A stretch of DNA of 64,000 bases from Lachnospiraceae bacterium (GCA_910574965.1 CAJTDB010000014.1:30395-94394); one strand, 5' to 3'; positions 44,763-53,131 are shown, numbered from the stretch's first letter. Numbers and translations are program-made. Notes: generated by a model not told the origin, from the letters alone.

Positions 44763-45896
44763 ATGAATAAGAAAGAAACGCTGGAGATCAAAAAACAGTT
44801 TACCAATGAAAACTGCGCCATCACCCGTATCTGCGGATGCTATGTAGACGCAGAAAAGCAAATCCGCACCGAACTGAAAGAAGCTTTTCTCTCCCTTCCG
44901 GAAGAAGAGATGTTCAAGTATTTTGAAATCTTTCGAAAAACGCTCTCCGGAACCCTGGGAAGAAATCTTATCAATTTGGAGTTTCCGCTGGAACAGGAGA
45001 TGCCGGACGGTACCCAGGCCTGGCTTCTAAAGCTGCGGAACAGCCGGCTGACAGACGATCTGCTGCTGGATGAATTTTATGAGAAGATCATAAACAGTTA
45101 CGTCTATGGAGAAAATTATTATATCATTCTGATTCATGCTGCCTACGATATCCCCAAAAGAGCAGAGGACGGGCTGGAAATGTTTGATGCCTCTGACGAT
45201 ACATACGAATATCTGCTCTGCAGCATCTGTCCGGTAAAACTGTCCAAGGCAGGACTATGCTACAATGCAGAGAAGAACAGCATTGAAGACCGCATCCGGG
45301 ACTGGATCGTTGAGATGCCCATAACCGGCTTTCTTTTCCCCGCCTTCAACGACCGCAACACCGACCTGCATAGTATGCTCTATTATACGAAAAATCCCGA
45401 ATCTCTTCAGCCAATCCTGATGGAAGAAGTGTTTGGCTGCGAGACACCGCTGTCTGCCAAAGAGCAGAAGGAAACTTTCGGAGAGCTGCTGTCCGGAACC
45501 CTTGGAGATGCCTGCGATTACGAAACCGTCATCAGTATTCATGAAAATTTAAATGAACTGATTGAAGAGAAGAAAGATCTGCCGGAACCGCCCACTCTGT
45601 CCAAACCGGAAGTCAAAAGTCTTCTCGTCCAGAGCGGCGCTTCCGATGAAGTGATGGAACATTTCGAAGAGCAGTTTGATCAGACCGCCGGAGAGAACAC
45701 CAGTTTCCTCGCTACCAATCTGACCAGCACCAAAACGCTGGAAGTGCGCACACCGGATGTAGTTGTTAAGATTGCCCCGGAAAAGGCTGCGCTTATGGAA
45801 ACCCGCGTAATCGACGGCTGTTCCTATCTGCTGATTCAGATTGATGATTATATCGAAGTAAACGGAGTAGCCATCAAGGCAGGCGACACGGATTAG
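44763..45896 (+). CDS. DUF4317-type protein
   Basis: 377 residues from MNKKETLEIKKQFTNENC, after TGGAAG with proper spacing; an ATG six bases upstream overlaps that site. The opening IKKQFTNENCAITRICGCYVD is what I recall of the Clostridia-restricted DUF4317 family. No signal peptide or membrane helices. The C-terminal part ends with YLLIQIDDYIEVNGVAIKAG. Function unknown. It is divergent from msmX and followed by the D-lactate dehydrogenase-like gene 59 bases on. A TATAAT at 44710-44715 could be its -10, but the -35 is poor. Confidence 0.8.
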   Translation: MNKKETLEIKKQFTNENCAITRICGCYVDAEKQIRTELKEAFLSLPEEEMFKYFEIFRKTLSGTLGRNLINLEFPLEQEMPDGTQAWLLKLRNSRLTDDLLLDEFYEKIINSYVYGENYYIILIHAAYDIPKRAEDGLEMFDASDDTYEYLLCSICPVKLSKAGLCYNAEKNSIEDRIRDWIVEMPITGFLFPAFNDRNTDLHSMLYYTKNPESLQPILMEEVFGCETPLSAKEQKETFGELLSGTLGDACDYETVISIHENLNELIEEKKDLPEPPTLSKPEVKSLLVQSGASDEVMEHFEEQFDQTAGENTSFLATNLTSTKTLEVRTPDVVVKIAPEKAALMETRVIDGCSYLLIQIDDYIEVNGVAIKAGDTD

Positions 45897-45918
45897 GTCC
45901 TTATATTTTTCACATCTC

Positions 45919-45956
45919 TGGGCAAAATACTAAAAAATATGGAGGTATTTTGCCCA
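45919..45956 (+). promoter_or_regulatory. 12-base inverted repeat over the start of the D-lactate dehydrogenase-like gene
   Basis: TGGGCAAAATAC (45919-45930) and GTATTTTGCCCA (45945-45956) are perfect inverted copies. The 14-base loop and the arm hold the GGAGG site, and the arm ends on the A of the ATG. It could close the ribosome binding site in RNA or be a protein operator. Confidence 0.7.
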
Positions 45957-46951
45957 TGAAAATTTTATTTTATGATACAAAAAGTTATGACAAAGATTCT
46001 TTTACCAAAGAACTGGAACAATACCCGGACATTGAAGTTAAGTTCTTAAAAGCGGATTTGACCCCCAATACGGCAGAACTGTCCCACGGCTACGATGCCG
46101 TATGTGCGTTTGTAAATTCAAACATCGGCACCCGGACCGTTGAAATCCTGCACGAAAACGGCATAAAGCTCATTCTCATGCGCTGCGCCGGATTTAACAA
46201 TGTGGATCTGCACACAGTACACCGGCTTGGCATCCGCATTCTGCGCGTGCCCGGATATTCTCCGGAAGCCGTGGCGGAACATGCCATGGGACTGGCGCTG
46301 ACGGTCAACCGGCGGCTCCACAAATCTTATATTAAAGTAAGGGAAAATGACTTCAGTCTCGGAAGCCTGATGGGATTTAACTTTTATCAGAAAACGGCGG
46401 GAGTCGTGGGAACCGGAAAGATCGGAGCGGCTATGGTGCGGATCTGCCATGGTTTCGGCATGAAAGTCCTTGCCTATGATGTCCATGAAAATCCGTCCCT
46501 GAAGGGGATCGCAGAATATGTCCCCCTGGATCAACTGCTGGCCCAAAGCGACTTGGTTTCTCTTCACTGTCCCCTTACAGACAACACCTACCACCTAATC
46601 AACCGGGACACGATTCAAAAAATGAAAGACGGCGTAATTCTGGTCAATACTTCCAGAGGCGCTCTTGTAAAAACAGAGGATTTGATCGAAGGCATCCGGG
46701 CACGCAAGTTTTTCGGAGTCGGACTGGACGTCTACGAAGAAGAGACGCCCAATGTTTTCGAAGATCGCTCAGACGAGATTCTGGAACATTCGGTAACCGC
46801 AAGACTTCTGTCATTTCCGAATGTGATGATTACATCCCATCAGGGATTTTTCACAAAGGAAGCCCTGGCGAATATCGCCCAGACAACCCTTGGAAACGTA
46901 CGAATGTTCGAAAAGGGAGAAGAGTCGCCCAACGATGTACACCCGCAGTAA
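45956..46951 (+). CDS. D-2-hydroxyacid dehydrogenase, D-lactate dehydrogenase-like
   Basis: 331 residues from MKILFYDTKSYDKDSF at 45956 (GGAGGTATTTTGCCC). NAD-binding motif is GVVGTGKIGAAMVRI; the catalytic Arg is in VNTSRGALVKT, Glu in VGLDVYEEE and His in MITSHQGFFTKEAL. YDVHENP has an Asp at the position that favours NAD. This set fits D-lactate dehydrogenases of the LdhA type, which reduce pyruvate to D-lactate at the end of fermentation. Close relatives act on other 2-keto acids. A hairpin covers its translation start. Confidence 0.9.
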   Translation: MKILFYDTKSYDKDSFTKELEQYPDIEVKFLKADLTPNTAELSHGYDAVCAFVNSNIGTRTVEILHENGIKLILMRCAGFNNVDLHTVHRLGIRILRVPGYSPEAVAEHAMGLALTVNRRLHKSYIKVRENDFSLGSLMGFNFYQKTAGVVGTGKIGAAMVRICHGFGMKVLAYDVHENPSLKGIAEYVPLDQLLAQSDLVSLHCPLTDNTYHLINRDTIQKMKDGVILVNTSRGALVKTEDLIEGIRARKFFGVGLDVYEEETPNVFEDRSDEILEHSVTARLLSFPNVMITSHQGFFTKEALANIAQTTLGNVRMFEKGEESPNDVHPQ

Positions 46952-46958
46952 GGAAGAT

Positions 46959-46996
46959 ACAGGCCGCTATCTGTCAGATAACGGCCTGTTAATTTT
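46959..46996 (+). terminator. Terminator after the D-lactate dehydrogenase-like gene
   Basis: CAGGCCG...ATCTG-T-CAGAT...CGGCCTG followed by TTAATTTT. It also lies between convergent genes. Confidence 0.88.
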
Positions 46997-47017
46997 CAGT
47001 TTATATTTTATCTTTTC

Positions 47018-47386
47018 TTATTTTAATGCAATCGCTTCGATCTCACACAAAACTCCTTTGGGAAGTTCTTTAACCGCCACGCAGCTACGGGCCGGTTTGG
47101 AGACAAAGTATTTGGCATAAGCTTCGTTAAAGGAAGCAAAATCTCCCATATCCGCCAGAAAGCAGGTGGTCTTAATAACTTTTTCCATGCTGCTGCCTGC
47201 AGCTTCCAAGATGGCTGCCACATTTTTACAGCTCTGCTCTGCCTGAGCGGTAATACCTTCCGGAATATTTCCTGTAGCCGGATCTACCGGAATCTGCCCA
47301 GAGGTGTAAATCACCCCATTCACTTCATACCCCTGAGAATACGGACCAATCGCTCCCGGAGCTTTGTCTGTCGCAATAACCTTCAT
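47018..47386 (-). CDS. ridA: RidA-family enamine/imine deaminase
   Basis: 122 residues from MKVIATDKAPGAIGPYSQGY at 47386, with an AAGGAGGCC site. Family marks are GVIYTSGQIPVDPATG, the helix VAAILEAAGSSMEKVIKTTCFL, and the substrate-binding Arg in KPARSCVAVKELP. RidA removes reactive 2-aminoacrylate-type enamines made by PLP enzymes. A second, broken ridA is present at 57.2 kb. It lies next to the tRNA-Leu gene. Confidence 0.94.
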   Translation of the reverse strand: MKVIATDKAPGAIGPYSQGYEVNGVIYTSGQIPVDPATGNIPEGITAQAEQSCKNVAAILEAAGSSMEKVIKTTCFLADMGDFASFNEAYAKYFVSKPARSCVAVKELPKGVLCEIEAIALK

Positions 47387-47423
47387 ATTCGGCCTCCTTT
47401 TTCTGGCTGTCAAGCTTATATTA

Positions 47424-47507
47424 TGCGGATAGTGGGAGTCGAACCCACACGTCCAAAAGAACACAGGAACCTAAATCCTGCACGTCTGCCAATTCCGCCA
47501 TACCCGC
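47424..47507 (-). tRNA. tRNA-Leu(UAG)
   Basis: Minus strand, 84 bases with the long variable arm of class II tRNAs. Acceptor GCGGGTA pairs with TATCCGC; the anticodon stem CAGGA/TCCTG holds loop TTTAGGT, giving anticodon TAG. T arm is GTGGG-TTCGACT-CCCAC. The CCA end is not encoded. Confidence 0.96.
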
Positions 47508-47567
47508 TGAATGTCCGGCCCATGAGCCGGATCACGTTTACTATGTTACCATTTACTTCTGAAAAAG

Positions 47568-48317
47568 TCAATCTACGAATACACATTCCAATACAAGAAG
47601 CAGCACCGGCTGATGAAGCATATAAAGAATCAGGCTTTTCCGTCCAATCCAGTCAAGAACATATGTTCTTGACTGCAGAAATTTTTGCACCGGCTCTCTT
47701 TTCATCAGAAGCTCATATAGAAAATATCCGCACAGGTACAAAAAGATCCACGGAAAATAAGAGAAATAATCTCCGGAGAAAAATCCCGGTTCCGGAAAAC
47801 CAAGAGCAGTCATAAATATTCCCTGGTAAAAAACTTTCGGCACACTCCCCAGGAACAAAGATTCAAAGCCCAGACAGCCGCTGTTGATATTTCGAGTTAA
47901 GAAAAAGAGAAACGCGCTGCCAAAGAGTCCCGCCTGCGCCGGGATCTTCTCCAGCAGTCCAGAAAGCGGAATCAACGACAGCACAGCCGCACCGGTAAAG
48001 GTCAGGATGCCGCACAAAATCCGCTCTTCGGGCAGAAAGCAGTATGTCACCAGGGTGATCAGTATTCCGCATGTTGAGATAATCATTCCCCGTTTCAGCG
48101 GATTCCGGCCAAGCTTCCAGCAGAAACCGGACAGCAGGATAAAAGTCCAGCAGATACTCTGCTGCCAGACATAGCCCGGCAGTTTCCAGAACCACCACAC
48201 GGGCGCCCCGTACAATTCCACCAAATCGAACATCCCATGATAGCAGATCATGCTGATTAGCGTCAGACCTCTCAGACCATCCAGCAGATGATATCGTTCT
48301 TTTCCCCCAGTTTCCAT
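47568..48317 (-). CDS. Heparan-alpha-glucosaminide N-acetyltransferase-like membrane protein (DUF1624)
   Basis: 249 residues with about seven membrane helices. The start RYHLLDGLRGLTLISMICYH and the end SLILYMLHQPVLLLVLE match the DUF1624/acyltransferase-like family; the conserved Arg and His of the first loop are seen. Such proteins are thought to move acyl groups across the membrane. The substrate is unknown. Its ATG overlaps the stop of the thioesterase gene by one base, so the two are coupled. Confidence 0.85.
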   Translation of the reverse strand: METGGKERYHLLDGLRGLTLISMICYHGMFDLVELYGAPVWWFWKLPGYVWQQSICWTFILLSGFCWKLGRNPLKRGMIISTCGILITLVTYCFLPEERILCGILTFTGAAVLSLIPLSGLLEKIPAQAGLFGSAFLFFLTRNINSGCLGFESLFLGSVPKVFYQGIFMTALGFPEPGFFSGDYFSYFPWIFLYLCGYFLYELLMKREPVQKFLQSRTYVLDWIGRKSLILYMLHQPVLLLVLECVFVD

Positions 48318-48733
48318 CAGTTTGCTTCCTCCAGCGCCTCCATCATCTTCTCATACAAAGCCGGCAATTCTTTTTTGATTCTGGCCGGATGCCCGTCCTT
48401 TCGGAGATAACAGTGCTTCGTTCGTCCAACAGCCCGTATTTCTTTCGTCCGCACATCCTTCATTATATAAGAAAGCTCGTATTTCAGACCGCCAAAGGAC
48501 ATCAGCTTCACTTCGATGCCTACTTGGTCGCCAAAATGAGTCATAGACTTATACTCACATTCCACACCCAGCACCGGACTTATAATCCCCGCTTCCTCCA
48601 CCGCACCATAGGGAAACCCCATCTCATCCATATAGGCAATCCGGGCCTCTTCCATCCACCGGATATAATTGGAATGATGAATGATACCCATCTGATCCGT
48701 CTCATAATACTGTGCTTTATGTATATATTCCAT
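48317..48733 (-). CDS. Acyl-CoA thioesterase, YbgC/4HBT type
   Basis: 138 residues from MEYIHKAQYYETDQMG at 48733; GGAGG lies eight bases upstream, while the earlier ATG overlaps that site. The hot-dog fold active-site motif is YYETDQMGIIHHSNYIRWME with the catalytic Asp. It hydrolyses acyl-CoA or acyl-ACP esters. A hairpin with a T tract stands only about 22 bases ahead of the start. Confidence 0.9.
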   Translation of the reverse strand: MEYIHKAQYYETDQMGIIHHSNYIRWMEEARIAYMDEMGFPYGAVEEAGIISPVLGVECEYKSMTHFGDQVGIEVKLMSFGGLKYELSYIMKDVRTKEIRAVGRTKHCYLRKDGHPARIKKELPALYEKMMEALEEAN

Positions 48734-48754
48734 GATTTTTTCCTCCATATCCAG

Positions 48755-48782
48755 AAAAACCAGAGGCGGGGGACCTCTGGTT
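48755..48782 (-). terminator. Intrinsic terminator between the tRNA operon and the thioesterase gene
   Basis: Minus strand: AACCAGAGG-TCCCCCG-CCTCTGGTT followed by TTTCTGG, a 9-bp perfect stem. It may end the tRNA transcript or act as an attenuator for the thioesterase gene just downstream. Confidence 0.8.
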
Positions 48783-48783
48783 C

Positions 48784-49137
48784 TTCTGCAACAACTTTTT
48801 AAGGTATATATTTATTGACGATACTGCAAAAAAAGAATAATCAAAAGGGAGGGTTTATTCATTAAAAAGGGGGATTAGGGGGATGCAGCATCATCCATAA
48901 ATATCTTATGTATCCAGTCGGGCAGTCACTGTTTATCCTTCCCGTCTGATGTGATTATTATACGTCTCTGACGTACATTTGTATATTGACAAAACAGATA
49001 AATTTTCAACTTTTTTCGACTTTTTATAAAACAAAAAAACTAAAAACCCTTGATTTTCCACACATTTTCATGATGCCTTTCGACAAAACCGGCAAAGAAA
49101 AAAAGCACCGATTTCCAGTGCTTTTCCGATCTTGTCA
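48784..49137 (-). other. Gene-free interval of about 350 bases
   Basis: No convincing open frame. On the minus strand there is a TATAAT (48963-48958 region) beside an inverted repeat TACGTC-TCT-GACGTA (48961-48975), then runs of CCCCC and TTTTT. A transcript from there would end at the terminator 48782-48755. It could be a leader, a small RNA, or only the tRNA operon trailer. I see no known riboswitch or T-box motif. Confidence 0.35.
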
Positions 49138-49210
49138 TGAGACATCGGGGATTCGAACCCCGGACAACTTGATTAAAAGTCAAGTGCTCTACCAACTGAG
49201 CTAATATCCC
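49138..49210 (-). tRNA. tRNA-Lys(UUU)
   Basis: 73 bases, minus strand. GGGATAT...ATGTCTC acceptor with one G-T pair, anticodon stem CTTGA/TCAAG with loop CTTTTAA (anticodon TTT), T arm CCGGGG-TTCGAAT-CCCCG. Last gene of the six-tRNA operon; CCA not encoded. Confidence 0.95.
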
Positions 49211-49234
49211 ATCTCTCGCATTCACGCGCCCAAA

Positions 49235-49307
49235 CTGGGCTAGCTGGATTCGAACCAGCGTGATGCAGGAGTCAAAGTCCTGTGCCTTACCGCTTGGCGA
49301 TAGCCCA
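49235..49307 (-). tRNA. tRNA-Gln(UUG)
   Basis: 73 bases, minus strand. Acceptor TGGGCTA/TAGCCCA with discriminator G, anticodon stem CAGGA/TCCTG and loop CTTTGAC (anticodon TTG). The T1-A72 start is typical of tRNA-Gln. CCA not encoded. Confidence 0.95.
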
Positions 49308-49322
49308 TTATCTTTGATTCAA

Positions 49323-49397
49323 GGTGGATACAGGGACTCGAACCCTGGACCTCCAGAGCCACAATCTGGCGCGCTAACCAACTGCGCCATACCCACC
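49323..49397 (-). tRNA. tRNA-His(GUG)
   Basis: Minus strand. Acceptor GTGGGTA/TATCCAC with the extra 5' G (position -1) encoded opposite discriminator C, as expected for tRNA-His. Anticodon stem CCAGA/TCTGG with loop TTGTGGC (anticodon GTG). Confidence 0.95.
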
Positions 49398-49431
49398 ATA
49401 TATTCCTATTGACCGATGTGGCCCGGTCAAA

Positions 49432-49505
49432 CGTGCCCGAAGGGATTCGAACCCCTGACACACGGCTTAGAAGGCCGTTGCTCTATCCAACTGAGCTACG
49501 AGCAC
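49432..49505 (-). tRNA. tRNA-Arg(UCU)
   Basis: 74 bases, minus strand. Acceptor GTGCTCG/CGGGCAC, anticodon stem ACGGC/GCCGT with loop CTTCTAA (anticodon TCT), decoding AGA/AGG. Discriminator G; CCA not encoded. Confidence 0.95.
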
Positions 49506-49663
49506 ATAACTTTTGTGTCGTCCCGGCGAACGTACCACTCAAGCCGGATTTTATATTAACATAACGGGACAGACTTGTCAATCTGGAAATTGCGATTTTT
49601 CTGCAAATTTTTTGCAGGCTTTCTTCACTCCCGAAATTCGTTAATTATTTATCAAACAAAAAG

Positions 49664-49734
49664 AGCGGGTGATGGGAATCGAACCCACGTATCCAGCTTG
49701 GAAGGCTGGTGTTCTACCATTGAACTACACCCGC
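49664..49734 (-). tRNA. tRNA-Gly(UCC)
   Basis: 71 bases, minus strand. Acceptor GCGGGTG/CACCCGC, anticodon stem CCAGC/GCTGG with loop CTTCCAA (anticodon TCC). It is separated from tRNA-Arg by about 160 AT-rich bases in which I see nothing else. Confidence 0.95.
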
Positions 49735-49782
49735 ATAGAAATTTCTGTTTACTGCAAACCGCTCCGCCCTATCCTCTGGACA

Positions 49783-49857
49783 TCGGGGTGACAGGATTCG
49801 AACCTGCGACCTCCTGGTCCCAAACCAGGCGCTCTAGCCAAGCTGAGCCACACCCCG
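49783..49857 (-). tRNA. tRNA-Pro(UGG)
   Basis: 75 bases, minus strand. Acceptor CGGGGTG/CACCCCG, anticodon stem CCTGG/CCAGG with loop TTTGGGA (anticodon TGG). First gene of the tRNA operon, about 25 bases after the expected transcription start. Confidence 0.95.
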
Positions 49858-49888
49858 TTCCGGATATCCGCTTGCGGACACTTATTAT

Positions 49889-49917
49889 ATTATATAAGAA
49901 AGAAGGAGAAATGTCAA
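49889..49917 (-). promoter_or_regulatory. Perfect consensus promoter of the tRNA operon
   Basis: Minus strand: TTGACA (49917-49912), 17-base spacer, TATAAT (49894-49889). An A/T-rich stretch lies upstream. Confidence 0.95.
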
Positions 49918-49977
49918 CTATTTTTTTGAGCCTTTGGAGAGCCCTCCTAAAAATAAAAACACCTCGGCATCCCCCTC

Positions 49978-50841
49978 TCACTCCGCCTTCCTCTTAATAT
50001 GATTCCCAATAATCTCCGACACATCGCTCACTGTAATAAACGCACTGGTGTCTACTTCCTTAATCAGTTGTCTCAGTTCATAGATCTCAAAACGGTTCAG
50101 CACGCAGTACAAGATTACCTTTTTCCCGCTGATGAGTCCCTCGCCTTCCAGAATCGTCACCGTACGGCCCATTTTCCTGTAGATTGCATCTGCGATACCG
50201 CGGCCTTCGTTGGTAATAATCATAGCTGCTTTCGCCTGCTCCACACCTGTTTCCACGAAATCAATGACTTTTGATGTGATAAAATAAGTCAGCAGACTGT
50301 ACATGGCACGGTCAAAGCCGAACAGAAAGCCAGCCACCGTATAAATCACCACATTGATGAAGAGAACCGTCCGTCCCACCGGGAAATTAAAGCTTCGGTT
50401 CAGGAAGATTGCCACCGTCTCCGTTCCGTCTAGGCAGCCTCCGGAGCGGATGACAAATCCCACTCCTACACCAAGGAACACACCGCCGAAGCAGACAGCC
50501 AGCAAGTAGTCCTGCGTCATATCCGTCAGCGGCGCAAACACCTCCAAAAAGCTGGAAAATGCCACCATAGCCACCGCGGATTTGGCGATAAACTTCATCC
50601 CCAGCTTCCGGAAACCGACAATCAGAAACGGAACATTAAAAACCAGTGTCAAAATACTTAAAGATATCCCGCTTAAGTTATTGACCATAATGGAAATACC
50701 CACAATTCCGCCATCCAGGATTGTGCACGGAACCAGAAACTCTTCAATCGAAAAAGCAGCCAGCGCTGCCCCTGCAACCAGCATCACATAGCTGAACGCT
50801 TCCCGCATGTATAATTTCGTTTTTGAACCATTTTCTAACAT
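49978..50841 (-). CDS. YitT-family membrane protein
   Basis: 287 residues. Five to six N-terminal membrane helices (for example MLVAGAALAAFSIEEFLVP and FGGVFLGVGVGFVIRSGG with the GGxxG-type motif) are followed by a cytoplasmic DUF2179 domain (AAMIITNEGRGIADAIYRKM, VTILEGEGLISGKKVILYC). The family is common in Firmicutes and its function is unknown; transport is suspected. It has its own promoter 20 bases upstream and a GGAGGTGG site. Confidence 0.9.
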   Translation of the reverse strand: MLENGSKTKLYMREAFSYVMLVAGAALAAFSIEEFLVPCTILDGGIVGISIMVNNLSGISLSILTLVFNVPFLIVGFRKLGMKFIAKSAVAMVAFSSFLEVFAPLTDMTQDYLLAVCFGGVFLGVGVGFVIRSGGCLDGTETVAIFLNRSFNFPVGRTVLFINVVIYTVAGFLFGFDRAMYSLLTYFITSKVIDFVETGVEQAKAAMIITNEGRGIADAIYRKMGRTVTILEGEGLISGKKVILYCVLNRFEIYELRQLIKEVDTSAFITVSDVSEIIGNHIKRKAE

Positions 50842-50861
50842 AAGAAACCACCTCCAGCATC

Positions 50862-50890
50862 ATCATAACAACTGAGTCCGCACTCGTCAA
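50862..50890 (-). promoter_or_regulatory. Promoter of the YitT-family gene
   Basis: Minus strand: TTGACG (50890-50885), 17-base spacer, TATGAT (50867-50862), giving a leader of only about 14 bases. Confidence 0.82.
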
Positions 50891-51489
50891 ATAAAAAAAG
50901 CCCGGTCCCAAAATATTTCTGATGAAATCCCATATGGCAATACCTTTCAACTGGAATTCAGGGTGAGAAATCCCCAGGAAGAGCCAGTACGGTCAAATAT
51001 CATACTATCCCCTCTGACTCAGCTCGAAACAAAACCATGCACACCAACTATAAAAGCAAAAGACATCTTTTTAAAGCAGCTCCAAAATTACGGCTTTGCT
51101 TCTAAGAGAACATCAGAGCCGATCGGCTTACCCCATCCGAACCGCCTCCAAAATATAAAATCTCCAAGTGAAAAGAGCCATCCGATTGTCTAATCCATCG
51201 AATGGCTCTTCACCTGTCAATCTGAAGTTTCACCTTAATTATCTCCTTTCAAGATTATTTCCGGTACTGCCAGATTGTGCTGATCCTCTGTTCCATTTTG
51301 CTCTCTGTTCATATTTAAAGAACCCATCGTCCACTTTACTTATCAGCTTTGACTCATCCTTTCTCGTCAGATGTCGTCATGCTTTCTGCAAATATCTGAT
51401 ATTCCTTAATTATGATTGAAATCTCATCTTCCCATTGGACCTTTCCTCCGTTCCAGAGATTTTTGTATCTCTTTCTTGTTGGTGATTTT
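50891..51489 (-). other. Gene-poor interval with a promoter, a hairpin and a possible short peptide
   Basis: About 690 bases lie between the yitT-type promoter and rpoN without a convincing gene. A minus-strand promoter at 51518-51490 points into it, and a hairpin (AAGAGCCAT...ATGGCTCTT, 51171-51210, followed by TTTTC on the minus strand) could end the transcript after about 300 bases. One short frame on that transcript reads MGSLNMNREQNGTEDQHNLA and ends about ten codons later; it lacks a good ribosome site. A small RNA or the remains of a decayed gene are the main options. Confidence 0.4.
51171..51210 (-). terminator. Hairpin, candidate terminator of a short transcript
   Basis: AAGAGCCAT (51210 side) pairs with ATGGCTCTT with an inner TCGAT/ATCGG partial stem; TTTTC follows on the minus strand. 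The plus strand gives the same fold without a T tract. Confidence 0.55.
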
Positions 51490-51518
51490 ATATTACAACA
51501 TCTCTTTCTATTTGTCAA
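51490..51518 (-). promoter_or_regulatory. Promoter in the rpoN downstream region
   Basis: Minus strand: TTGACA (51518-51513), 17-base spacer, TAATAT (51495-51490). It lies about 65 bases after the rpoN stop and no gene on that strand follows for 640 bases. Confidence 0.65.
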
Positions 51519-51581
51519 TAGTTTTCTGAAAATTTATTTAAAAGTTTTTATTAAACTCATAATTAAAATTTTATGCGGAAA

Positions 51582-52922
51582 TTACCTCTGAATTCCCCCT
51601 TGCAAATACCCTCTCATCCTGGAATCCGGTACCCCCATCTGTTCCCGGTATTTGGCAATGGTTCGGCGGGAGATGACGATTCCCTCTCCTGCCAGAAGTT
51701 TTTCCAGACGGGAATCACTCAGCGGCGCTTTCTTATCCTCATTCTGAATCAGCGCCTTGAGCCGCTCTTTCACATCCTTTGCCGCTGTCCCTTCTTCCTT
51801 TGACAGCGCCCCTGAGAACAGGTCCTTAAGCAGTACGGTCTTCTGGTACTGTAAGTATTTTCCCCGGATGGCACGGCTTATGGTAGAGGGATGAAGCTCC
51901 AGCCTCTGCGCCACATCCTCCTGGGTCATGGGCTTTAAAGGCTCCCCATGCAGAAAGTATCCGCTCTGATAGTCCAAGACGGTATGTACAATCCGAAGGA
52001 TCGTCGTTCTGCGCTGCTCCACGCACTCCAGCACATATCTGGCCCGTCTGAGCTTTTCTGAGAAATACTCCTTCAGCTCCTGGTCTTTTGCAGTTTCCAT
52101 CATATGAATATAATAATCGTTTAAATGATATTCTCCTAACCAGCGGTCATTAAGCTCTGCTTTCCAGGCACCTCCCTCCCGGACTGCAAGAATATCGGGA
52201 ACGATGTACAGCGTCTCCCGTCCTCCGCCTGAAAGAGGTCTTGGATTCAGAGTGCTTAAAACATTCATATATTCCTTTGCCTTTGCAGTGGAAATATGAA
52301 GCTCTCTCGTTACCCGGCTGATATGTCCCTGCAGAATCTCTCCCATATAATTTTCTGCCATCTCGTAGAGCTTCTGGTCCTCTGCCCCTGCACGGCGCAG
52401 TTGAAGAACCAGACATTCCGACAGATCTTTTGCAAAAATCCCTGCAGGTTCCAGCTCCTTTAATGCCTCCAGGCACTTTCTGATCTTCTCTTCCTCATAT
52501 CCGGACGCTCTCGCAATGTCCGCAGGCTCATAGGGAAAGAAGCCATTGTCGTCCAGACAGCAGACCAGATATCGGATCAACTTCCTCTCGTCATCCGTAA
52601 ACTGCCCGTGAGAGAGCTGCTCCAGGACCATACCCTCCGCCATGCCCTGCTCTTTCGCCCGGACATCCCCGCGCCGGTCTTCCTCGTCCTCGTTTTCCTC
52701 CATTTGCTCCCCGCTGTACTCGCTGCCTTTTTCATAAAATTTTTCCAGGCTCTGCATGATTTCTTCCTGCCGGTCCATGGAAGTTTCCAGAAGAGGATTT
52801 TCCAGATATTCCGTCTGGAGAAATGCATCCAGCTCCTGATTCGTATAGGAAAGTACTTTTAACGACTGAATCTGCGCTCCTGATAATGTCTGTGTCTGTT
52901 CCAGAATCAAATTGCTCTGCAT
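51582..52922 (-). CDS. rpoN: RNA polymerase sigma-54 factor
   Basis: 446 residues from MQSNLILEQTQTLSGAQIQS at 52922; an ATG nine bases upstream is too close to the AAGGGG site. Region I is glutamine-rich and activator-responsive (the QTQTLSGAQIQSLKVLSYT start), an acidic region II follows, and the C-terminus has the helix-turn-helix HPSTISRAIRGKYLQY and the RpoN box SRRTIAKYREQMGV. Sigma-54 needs AAA activators to open promoters. A remnant of such an activator is seen at 57.2-57.8 kb. Confidence 0.95.
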   Translation of the reverse strand: MQSNLILEQTQTLSGAQIQSLKVLSYTNQELDAFLQTEYLENPLLETSMDRQEEIMQSLEKFYEKGSEYSGEQMEENEDEEDRRGDVRAKEQGMAEGMVLEQLSHGQFTDDERKLIRYLVCCLDDNGFFPYEPADIARASGYEEEKIRKCLEALKELEPAGIFAKDLSECLVLQLRRAGAEDQKLYEMAENYMGEILQGHISRVTRELHISTAKAKEYMNVLSTLNPRPLSGGGRETLYIVPDILAVREGGAWKAELNDRWLGEYHLNDYYIHMMETAKDQELKEYFSEKLRRARYVLECVEQRRTTILRIVHTVLDYQSGYFLHGEPLKPMTQEDVAQRLELHPSTISRAIRGKYLQYQKTVLLKDLFSGALSKEEGTAAKDVKERLKALIQNEDKKAPLSDSRLEKLLAGEGIVISRRTIAKYREQMGVPDSRMRGYLQGGIQR

Positions 52923-53131
52923 AACTTCCATTCCCCTTTTTTCTGCATTTTTCTGCTTTTTATTATATGCGATTTTCTCTCTTTTTACAAGATGACAGAT
53001 TGGTCATCCCTTTCAAAATAAGTGCTGCTGCGATACAGCTTTGTATTTTCCGGCCTGACTTGATAACAGAAAATGATTTTGCTAAAATGAAACCAAAGTT
53101 TACAGAGCATATCGTCAGCAGGGAGACAAAG

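Noticed and set aside
48784..49137. T-box or amino-acid riboswitch ahead of the thioesterase gene
   Set aside because: The T-box motif and known riboswitch cores were not found by eye in the interval.
50963..51419. Two plus-strand open frames of 76 and 83 codons
   Set aside because: Composition is irregular, there is no ribosome binding site, and one runs through the hairpin at 51171-51210. I recognised no family.
52967..53131. Longer start for the small unknown protein
   Set aside because: The upstream part lacks a ribosome binding site, while 53132 has a good one.
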